A DNA stretch of 64,000 nt, taken from an uncultured Collinsella sp. (GTDB lineage Bacteria > Actinomycetota > Coriobacteriia > Coriobacteriales > Coriobacteriaceae). Made by a program: the position numbers and the translations under genes. The notes beneath the pieces were generated by a model. The model searched no databases. It was not told where the DNA came from and worked only from the letters and a program-made list of their open reading frames with translations. The first letter of the stretch is position 1; each line of letters opens with the position of its first letter. Below are positions 1-6,101 of the stretch, piece by piece. Location: NCBI GenBank assembly GCA_900550195.1, contig URRB01000004.1:62001-126000 (forward strand), written 5' to 3'.

Positions 1-143
1 AGCAGGGTCTCGGCTTTGCCGGTCAGGCTGCCATGTATATCCTGTCCGGCGTGATTGGCGTGGCGGTGCTCACCATCGCATTCCGTCTGATCTCGCTGAC
101 GGTCAAGGAAAGCGGTGCTCATGGCGATGGTCGAGCTGCCTAG
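1..143 (+). CDS. C-terminal end of a membrane protein, probably an ECF transporter S component (partial)
   Basis: The gene runs off the left edge. The open frame enters at base 3 and stops at TAG 141-143. About 46 residues are visible: a hydrophobic helix (MYILSGVIGVAVLTIAFRL) and a short polar tail, so this is the last membrane segment of an integral membrane protein. Its end overlaps the start of the EcfT gene, and EcfA follows. In energy-coupling factor importers the substrate-binding S component is often encoded directly before T and A, which is why I make this call. That part is inference, and the substrate cannot be read from the fragment. Confidence 0.5.
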   Translation, partial: QGLGFAGQAAMYILSGVIGVAVLTIAFRLISLTVKESGAHGDGRAA

Positions 144-957
144 CTGGCTTGCGGTCGAGCAGCGTTACGAGCCCACGGGCGCTCGTCATCGCGTGATGCA
201 AAAGAACGTCCTGCACCTGGCGAGCCTGCTTGAGCGGGTTCGCCTGGGTGGAGGCGCGCACGAGGGCGGGTCGATGGTCGACCGCGCCCTTTCTTGCGTT
301 TCGGCTCCGGTGCGCCTGGTGGGGATATTCGTTTGCGTCCTGTGCGTGTGCCTGACACAAAGCCCGCTGTACCTCATGTTGATGGCGGCCATTGCGCTGG
401 TGCTCGTTGCCGTGCGTCCCATACGCGGGCTGCGCGCGACCTTTGTGCCGGCGCTTGGCGCCGCGGGGCTCGCAGTGGTTTTGGCGCTGCCTGCCCTGCT
501 GCTGGGTGCTTCCGCTACGGGCGCCATGCTCAAGATCGCGCTCAAGACCTTCATTAATGTGTCGCTGGTGCTGGGCGCTTCGTGGACCCTCACGTGGAGC
601 CGCATGTCGGCGGCGCTCAAGATGCTGCATCTACCCGACGAAGTTATCTTTACGTTTGATATGGCGCTCAAGCACATCGAGGTGCTGGGTCGTACGGCGC
701 ACGATCTGTGCGAATCGGTCATGCTGCGCAGCGTTGGCCGTGCGCCCGAGGGATTTTCGCGTACCGATTCGATCGCGGGTATCATGGGCATGACCTTTAT
801 CAAGGCGATGAAATGCAGCCGCGCGATGGACGAGGCTATGCTTTGCCGCGGCTTTGCCGGTGCGTATCCGGCTCCCGCGCGCGCCAGGTTTGGCTGGCGC
901 GATGCGGCCTATGCGGCCGGCGTGGCGCTGCTGACAGTGTTGTGCGCCGTGCTGTAG
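121..957 (+). CDS. Energy-coupling factor transporter transmembrane component EcfT (CbiQ family)
   Basis: This is the membrane scaffold of an ECF importer: it couples ATP hydrolysis by EcfA to the S component. There are hydrophobic helices at about residues 60-150 and at the C-terminus. The cytoplasmic coupling part carries a typical LPDEVIFTFDMALKHIEVLG stretch and the alanine-arginine-glycine coupling motif AMLCRGF near residue 240. The length, about 278 aa, is normal. ATG 121 is preferred because AAGGA (105-109) sits 11 nt upstream; an in-frame GTG at 115 is too close to it. The gene overlaps the preceding S-component frame and lies 22 nt before the ATPase, so the three are one operon. The identification is firm at family level but the substrate is unknown. 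Confidence 0.85.
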   Translation: MAMVELPSWLAVEQRYEPTGARHRVMQKNVLHLASLLERVRLGGGAHEGGSMVDRALSCVSAPVRLVGIFVCVLCVCLTQSPLYLMLMAAIALVLVAVRPIRGLRATFVPALGAAGLAVVLALPALLLGASATGAMLKIALKTFINVSLVLGASWTLTWSRMSAALKMLHLPDEVIFTFDMALKHIEVLGRTAHDLCESVMLRSVGRAPEGFSRTDSIAGIMGMTFIKAMKCSRAMDEAMLCRGFAGAYPAPARARFGWRDAAYAAGVALLTVLCAVL

Positions 958-979
958 GCGCTGCTGGTTCCGACTGGGG

Positions 980-1774
980 ATGCAAATGGGGAAGGGCGAC
1001 GTTTTGACGATCGATATGAATAGTGCGGCGGGCACGAACGGTGTGGGCGGCGCCGAGGTCGTTCCGCTCATCGAGCTGCGCGACGTGGTGTTCTCCTATG
1101 CGGGGCATACGGTTGTCGATGGCGTGTCGCTGCAGGTCGATCGTGGTGAACTCGTTGCCCTGCTCGGTCCCAACGGCTGCGGCAAGACGACAATCATGCG
1201 TCTTATCAACGGCCTTGAGCTCGCGGATGCCGGCGCATACCTGTTTGACGGACGCGTGGTCGATGCGGCGTATCTGAAGGATTCTGCTGCTGCTCAGAAG
1301 TTCCACCAGCGCGTAGGCTTCGTATTCCAAAACGCCGATGCCCAGCTGTTCTGCGCCACGGTCGGTGAGGAGGTCGCTTTTGGACCGGCTCAAATGGGGC
1401 TGCCGGCAGACGAGCTCGACCGTCGCGTGCACGATGCCATGGAACTGTTTCAAGTTGCCGACCTGGTCGATGCCTCGCCCTATCAGCTTTCGGGTGGGCA
1501 AAAGAAGCGTGTGGCGCTGGCGGCAGTCGTATCGATGAACCCCGATATCTTGGTTCTCGACGAACCCACCAATGGGCTCGACGAGGATTCATGCGACATC
1601 GTGGTCAACTTCTTGCTGGCCTACGTCGCGGCGGGTAAGACGGTCTTGATGAGCACGCATCACCAGGATTTGGTGCGACGCCTGGGTGCCCGTGCAATCT
1701 ATATCGATCGATATCACCATGTGGTCGAGGCGCCTTCGCCGTCGTATGGAACCGAAAGCGGTGCTACGGACTAG
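980..1774 (+). CDS. Energy-coupling factor transporter ATP-binding protein EcfA
   Basis: This is the cytoplasmic ABC ATPase that powers the ECF importer. It shows Walker A GPNGCGKTT, the Q-loop VFQNADAQLF (typical of ECF/CbiO ATPases), signature LSGGQKKRVALA, Walker B ILVLDEPTNGLDE and H-loop STHH. There is a single ATPase gene, so it may act as a homodimer like CbiO, or pair with an ATPase encoded elsewhere. The start is uncertain: ATG 980 and 986 are in frame, but TTG 1004 and ATG 1016 would give an N-terminus closer to the usual family start, and GGAAGGG lies before TTG 1004. The last residues after the H-loop are a short tail without extra domains. Confidence 0.9.
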   Translation: MQMGKGDVLTIDMNSAAGTNGVGGAEVVPLIELRDVVFSYAGHTVVDGVSLQVDRGELVALLGPNGCGKTTIMRLINGLELADAGAYLFDGRVVDAAYLKDSAAAQKFHQRVGFVFQNADAQLFCATVGEEVAFGPAQMGLPADELDRRVHDAMELFQVADLVDASPYQLSGGQKKRVALAAVVSMNPDILVLDEPTNGLDEDSCDIVVNFLLAYVAAGKTVLMSTHHQDLVRRLGARAIYIDRYHHVVEAPSPSYGTESGATD

Positions 1775-1854
1775 TTGCTGCGTAGAGCGTGCGTAGCCGC
1801 CTGCGCGGCTTTGCCGTGATGGTATAGTTATCCAGGTTTTTTATGGGGGTGGCT

Positions 1855-2703
1855 ATGCCAAGCTGGAACATTCATATCGCTCAGACGGAGCGTTTGCTGG
1901 AGCGCACTGGTGCGCTTGCCAATAGCGTGCGCGACCGCAATGCCTTTTTGTTTGGCTGCGTGGTTCCGGATATCTTCGTGGGCTATATGGTCCCTGGCAT
2001 CGCCGATCCCATCCCGTACCGCATTACGCACTTTGCAAAGCCCGAGCCTATCCCTAAGCCTCGTGAGCATGAGTTCTGGGATACCTATGTGGCACCGTTG
2101 CTTAAAGGGGCGCCTGTTGGTACGCCGGCTGCCGCGACCTCGATTGTCGAGGAGCGTGAGCGACTCAATCGGGTACATTATCCCCAACGCTACAAGGATG
2201 CCGAGCCGGTTGCCGGTCCCGGTGCTAGCGAGCTTTCGCTCGCGCCCGATGACGTGGCGCAGTCGCTGCTCGATCTGACGCTGGGCGTTTGGTCTCACCT
2301 CGTGGCCGATACCGTGTGGAATACGCGCGTGAATCAGTACCTGGAGGCGCACGGCGGCAAGCCGTGCGAGGAATTCCGCATTAAAAAGCAAGGCGACTTT
2401 GACTGGTTTGGCAAGACGCTCGGGATCGTTTCGATTCCGCGCGCGACCGATCGCCTGTATACTGCGGCGACGCGTTTTGGTCAGTATCCCATCCATAAGG
2501 AGTATGTGCTCAAGACCATTGGCGTTATGCACGAGATTGTACGCGAAAACCCCGGCGAGCCCGACCATCCGCCATACCGCCTGCTGACCGAGGAATTCTT
2601 CGACGCGACGTTTACCGAGGTCATCGAGCTGACCGAGGCGGGTTTTGCCGCCCGTGTCGAATCGCCCGATGTGCCTGCGCTGCCCCTGATTGCTAGCTGC
2701 TAG
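1855..2703 (+). CDS. Zinc-dependent phospholipase C family protein
   Basis: About 282 aa, matching the Zn_dep_PLPC fold family, which contains clostridial alpha-toxin-like lipases but also many uncharacterised cytoplasmic proteins. Visible hallmarks are the N-terminal MPSWNIHI (Trp and His near the start), GCVVPDIFVGY (conserved PD), THF, and WSHLVADTVWN, which supply the histidine and aspartate zinc ligands. There is no signal peptide, so secretion as a toxin is unlikely. ATG 1855 is chosen over ATG 1843 because a GGGGGTGG stretch lies directly before it and the family starts close to the Trp. A TATAGT box at 1824-1829 may be the promoter. The stop overlaps that of the convergent gene on the other strand. 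The function beyond the fold is unknown. Confidence 0.75.
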   Translation: MPSWNIHIAQTERLLERTGALANSVRDRNAFLFGCVVPDIFVGYMVPGIADPIPYRITHFAKPEPIPKPREHEFWDTYVAPLLKGAPVGTPAAATSIVEERERLNRVHYPQRYKDAEPVAGPGASELSLAPDDVAQSLLDLTLGVWSHLVADTVWNTRVNQYLEAHGGKPCEEFRIKKQGDFDWFGKTLGIVSIPRATDRLYTAATRFGQYPIHKEYVLKTIGVMHEIVRENPGEPDHPPYRLLTEEFFDATFTEVIELTEAGFAARVESPDVPALPLIASC

Positions 2704-3773
2704 CTGGCCGGCCCGGCAGTGAATAGCTCAACCCAATCGACAAGTAGCTCTTGCCGTAAGGTATCTTCGGCAATGCGCTCCTGTTTGGTCTTTGGGATGT
2801 GGGGAAGCCCGGCCTTTTTATGGATGAGCTCGGCTATGTGGTCGAAGCTCTTCTTCTCCTTGATCTGGTCATAGGTAATTTGGATGACGTCGTAGCCCAT
2901 GCTTGTGAGTGCGGTGGCGCGCTCGGCATCGGAGAGGCTCGCGGCTTCGCTGTCGTGGGCAGAGCGGCCTTGGCATTCCAGAATGACGCCCATGCTGTCG
3001 GTGGCGCTTTCGATGAGGATATCGGCGTAGCAGCAGGTTTTGTCATACAGCGAACGTGCGGCTTCACTGAGCGGGATGCGCGCGTTGTTGGCGATCTCGA
3101 TGCCCTGACCGCCCTCGTCGCGGGGGAGCGAGATAAGCATGGAGGTCTGTACTTCGAAGGGCGAGGCGGCCTGCCCCGTCATGTGCTCGGCCGCCCAGCG
3201 CAGTTGTTTGACGCCGCGCAGGCCTGCGGCTTGCTTGGCGAACGCGGCGATATCCGTTGCGGTAAGAAGCGGCGTGCGCTTCCACAAGTTGGTGTCATTG
3301 CCCTTGGTGTCGTTAACTCGCTCCCACCCGCAGTTGGGTGGAATGAACTTAAGCGAAATAGCTTCATCGAGTTGTTGTTGCGTTCGCTCGCAGGGCTTAA
3401 ACACTGCAAAGGAGCCGCACATCTCGTAGCAAGCCATGAGTAACTGGTTGCGTGAAACCTGCGTAGCAAGGTTGAGCAGCGTGAACTCCGGTGACGTGAC
3501 ATCAAACCCATGTTCAGTCTGCCTAAACGACCCCGGAGGTGGTTCTTGGGTCAGGAGGTGCGATTTAAACAGGCTTCGCGACCCGGATTGTGCCCGAGTG
3601 AATACAAGCCTGTGAAGTGGTGCGTGAAGCAGGTCTTTTACAACTGCATGACTTCCGAGGCCACAACATCTGCGATCCATATTGCCAAGGCTAATGGCAG
3701 GGTAAAGACCCAGTATTTGCGGCGGGATGCGGTGATAGTTAAAAGCAGTTTGGCCGCATAGCGTCAGATCCAC
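2700..3773 (-). CDS. AbiEi-like protein with C-terminal Vsr/DUF559-like nuclease-fold domain
   Basis: A 357-aa protein read from GTG 3773, with AGGAGGG 4-5 nt upstream. The N-terminal half resembles the C-terminal domain of AbiEi-type antitoxins (LCGQTAFNYHRIPPQIL near the start; FDVTSPEFTLLNLATQV near residue 90). The C-terminal third resembles a very-short-patch-repair or DUF559-like PD-(D/E)xK fold: SPFEVQTSMLISLP, YADILIES, VILECQGRSAHDSE, and GYDVIQITYDQI, which would supply the E, D and ExQG residues. No HTH and no partner toxin gene are seen next to it. It could be a defence protein or an orphan regulator. Domain assignments are from pattern reading only. Its 3' end overlaps that of the phospholipase-like gene. 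Confidence 0.55.
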   Translation of the reverse strand: MDLTLCGQTAFNYHRIPPQILGLYPAISLGNMDRRCCGLGSHAVVKDLLHAPLHRLVFTRAQSGSRSLFKSHLLTQEPPPGSFRQTEHGFDVTSPEFTLLNLATQVSRNQLLMACYEMCGSFAVFKPCERTQQQLDEAISLKFIPPNCGWERVNDTKGNDTNLWKRTPLLTATDIAAFAKQAAGLRGVKQLRWAAEHMTGQAASPFEVQTSMLISLPRDEGGQGIEIANNARIPLSEAARSLYDKTCCYADILIESATDSMGVILECQGRSAHDSEAASLSDAERATALTSMGYDVIQITYDQIKEKKSFDHIAELIHKKAGLPHIPKTKQERIAEDTLRQELLVDWVELFTAGPAS

Positions 3774-3826
3774 GATGCCCTCCTGGCTGAAAAGCGTGCC
3801 TATGGATTAAGGAGTGCCAGCGTCAA

Positions 3827-3954
3827 TTCGGAAGTATGCGGCAAAATCTGAACCCTGTGAGCAGACCTGGCTTTTGAGGCTAGTTTATCAGGCATTTTGT
3901 TGCGAAAAAACGGGGTGTGCTCGGAGGTCTCAGAATTTGCCGCATACTTCCGAA
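3827..3954. repeat. MITE-like inverted repeat
   Basis: Two 25-nt arms (3827-3851 and 3930-3954) are reverse complements with one mismatch; both begin from TTCGGAAGTATGCGG read inward. Partial complementarity continues about 19 nt further inward. The middle holds no gene. The rest of the gap 3774-4135 shows nothing else recognisable. Confidence 0.7.
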
Positions 3955-4135
3955 AACGTGGTTGATCTTGACCTTGCTAAAACGATATAGCAGCTCTGCA
4001 CGGGGTGTGGGTTTGCCGCCGGGCGAACACTTTTGGAGCCAGGAGTCCTAGTTCTGGGCCTTGAAGGGCGGATTTCGCGCTTTTGGTAAAGAAATGGGCG
4101 CGTGTTTTGCCGTGCCCCGGCTTTAGCGCACAGAA

Positions 4136-4170
4136 AAAGGGCCCGGAAGGCGAAGCCTTCCGGGCCCTTT
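4136..4170 (-). terminator. Rho-independent terminator of pyk
   Basis: A perfect 16-bp stem (4136-4151 with 4155-4170) with a 3-nt loop is followed, on the minus strand, by a short T-run. It lies about 29 nt beyond the pyk stop. Confidence 0.9.
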
Positions 4171-4198
4171 GCAATGCAAGTCTGCTTGCAAGTGCGAT

Positions 4199-5659
4199 TT
4201 AGCGCACCTGAGCGACGTAAGCGACGTTGGTCGAGGAGACCTTGTCCTCGAGCTGGACGCTCATGCGGGGATCGCCGGCGGTAGCGACGGTCAGGTCGCC
4301 AGTCTCGACGTAGCCGAGCTCCTTAGCGGTCTCGATCGCCTTGACGATCGTGCCGTTGACGGTGCCCTGGGTGATCTCGGCCTGGTGCGGGATAACGCCC
4401 CAGTACATAATCATCTGCTGGACGGCCCACTCGTGGCGGGAGAACGCGCAGATCGGCATGTTGGGACGGAAGTGCGAGATCAGGCGAGCGGTACGACCGG
4501 TGGTCGTCGGCACGGTGATGCACTTGGCGCCAACGGTGGTAGCCATGTTCACAGCGGACATACCCACAACGTTGTTGACGACGCGGGTGCCGTGAGCGTC
4601 AGCCGGAACCTCGAGCGGAGCGTGAGCCGGGAGGTACTTCTCAGTCTCGAGAGCAATGCTGGCCTGCATCTTAACGGCCTCGACCGGGTACTTACCGGCA
4701 GCGGACTCGCCAGAGAGCATAACGGCGTCGGTGCCGTCGTAGATGGCGTTAGCAACGTCGGCAACCTCGGCGCGCGTCGGGCGCGGGTTCTGCTGCATGG
4801 AGTCGAGCATCTGCGTAGCGGTGATAACGGGCTTGTAGGCCGCGTTGCACTTGGCGATGATCTCCTTCTGGATGTGCGGAACGAGCTCGGGCTTGATCTC
4901 GATGCCCAGGTCGCCACGGGCGACCATGATGCCGTCGGAAGCCTCGAGAATCTCGTCGAAGTTCTCGACGCCCAGGGCGCACTCGATCTTCGGGAAGATC
5001 GTCACGTGCTCGCCGCCGTTCTCGCGGCAAAGCTCGCGGATGCCGCGGACGGACTCGCCGTCACGGATGAAGGAAGCGGCGATGTAGTCGATGTTCTCGG
5101 TCAGGCCAAAGAGGATGTCCTGACGATCGCGCTCGGTGATGGCGGGCAGCGAGATGTTGACGTTGGGCATGTTGACGCCCTTGCGCTCGCCGATCAGGCC
5201 GTCGTTCTTAACGACGCAGGTCATGTCCTGGCCGTCGACGGACTCGACCTCGAGGGCAACCAGACCGTCATCGATCAGGATAAGGGAGCCCTTCTCGACC
5301 TCGGAGGGCAGAGTCAGGTAGTCGAGGGAGATGTGCTCAGAGGTGCCGTGGAAATCTTCGGACGTGGGCTGAGCGGTGACGACGATCTTGTCGCCGGTCT
5401 TGACGGCAACCTTCTTGCCGTCGACCAAAAGGCCGGTGCGGACCTCGGGGCCCTTGGTGTCGAGCAGGATGCCGACGGGCATGCCGAGCTCCTTGGAAAT
5501 ACGACGGACGCGCTCGATGCGACCGTGGTGCTCGTCGTAGGATCCGTGCGAGAAGTTAAAACGGGCGACGTTCATGCCCGCCTTGATCATCTCGCGGATG
5601 GTCTCGTCGCTATCGCAGGCGGGACCCATGGTGCATACAATCTTGGTGCGCTTGTACAT
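4199..5659 (-). CDS. pyk: Pyruvate kinase
   Basis: 486 aa, complete. The enzyme transfers phosphate from phosphoenolpyruvate to ADP in the last step of glycolysis, in the cytoplasm. Hallmarks in order are KIVCTMGPA at the N-terminus, ARFNFSHG, DTKGPEVRTG, the active-site KIECALGVENFDEIL, GIMVARGDLGIE, MLDSM, and AVMLSGESAAGKYP. The length fits the form without the extra C-terminal PEP-utiliser-like domain. ATG 5659 has GGAGG just upstream. It is a single-gene unit with its own terminator, and a minus-strand TATAAT at 5723-5728 is the probable -10. Confidence 0.97.
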   Translation of the reverse strand: MYKRTKIVCTMGPACDSDETIREMIKAGMNVARFNFSHGSYDEHHGRIERVRRISKELGMPVGILLDTKGPEVRTGLLVDGKKVAVKTGDKIVVTAQPTSEDFHGTSEHISLDYLTLPSEVEKGSLILIDDGLVALEVESVDGQDMTCVVKNDGLIGERKGVNMPNVNISLPAITERDRQDILFGLTENIDYIAASFIRDGESVRGIRELCRENGGEHVTIFPKIECALGVENFDEILEASDGIMVARGDLGIEIKPELVPHIQKEIIAKCNAAYKPVITATQMLDSMQQNPRPTRAEVADVANAIYDGTDAVMLSGESAAGKYPVEAVKMQASIALETEKYLPAHAPLEVPADAHGTRVVNNVVGMSAVNMATTVGAKCITVPTTTGRTARLISHFRPNMPICAFSRHEWAVQQMIMYWGVIPHQAEITQGTVNGTIVKAIETAKELGYVETGDLTVATAGDPRMSVQLEDKVSSTNVAYVAQVR

Positions 5660-5722
5660 TCAGACCTCCATCTGACATCGTCTTGCGCTGATAGATAAAC
5701 CATAAGAAATTAAACTGAGATG

Positions 5723-5728
5723 ATTATA
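5723..5728 (-). promoter_or_regulatory. Probable -10 box of pyk
   Basis: TATAAT on the minus strand, about 64 nt before the pyk start codon; TTGAGG lies 19 nt further upstream as a weak -35. The surrounding 5690-5950 stretch is AT-rich compared with the rest of the window and holds no convincing gene. Confidence 0.5.
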
Positions 5729-5971
5729 ACGAAATGCCGACCGAATACCTCAAAAAATCGACCGTATGCCGAATTAGAAGTTCATTTTTTGCGGTAAAAA
5801 CGGTATATGAAAAATCTTTACCAACCGTTCTGACCGCTGCTATCTGGGCGATATTTCAGTTTGATGATGCACCGAAGAAAAAACGTTTTATCAATGTTGA
5901 GCATCACACGGTCTGCATCGTTGCACTCGAGCCGTGTTTCCAATTGGAATGTTTTGGCTAGACGCGCCGCT

Positions 5972-6101
5972 TTGGGGTACCATAGCCCCACTATCAACTG
6001 CCGCTCAGCACGGCAGCCTTGATGAGCCCTTGCCCTTCTCCTGGGAATTATGATCGGGCATCAATCTGCTGAGTGGCCCGAATCCCAGGAGGGGACTCTA
6101 T
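5972..6101 (+). promoter_or_regulatory. Structured leader of the P-type ATPase gene, riboswitch-like candidate
   Basis: Several complementary segments are packed into 130 nt. TGGGG 5973-5977 pairs with CCCCA 5986-5990. CTGCCG 5998-6003 pairs with CGGCAG 6011-6016, and the loop of that hairpin holds CTCAGC 6004-6009, complementary to GCTGAG 6068-6073. TTGATG..CCC 6019-6029 pairs with GGGCATCAA 6056-6064. CTCCTGGGA 6038-6046 is complementary to TCCCAGGAG 6083-6091, which contains the Shine-Dalgarno. Folding could therefore hide the ribosome-binding site. This matches no RNA family I can name with confidence. Confidence 0.5.

Noticed and set aside
4169..5698. Long open frame on the plus strand across pyruvate kinase
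   Set aside because: It is the antisense of pyk; its Gly/Asp/Leu-rich product has no domain pattern and follows from the strong codon bias on the coding strand.
5734..5961. Possible 75-aa protein upstream of the P-ATPase
   Set aside because: No ribosome-binding site, mixed composition, and it lies across the AT-rich promoter region.
6001..6101. Assignment of the ATPase leader to a yybP-ykoY or NiCo riboswitch
   Set aside because: I could not match the consensus of either class by eye, so only an unnamed structured leader is claimed.
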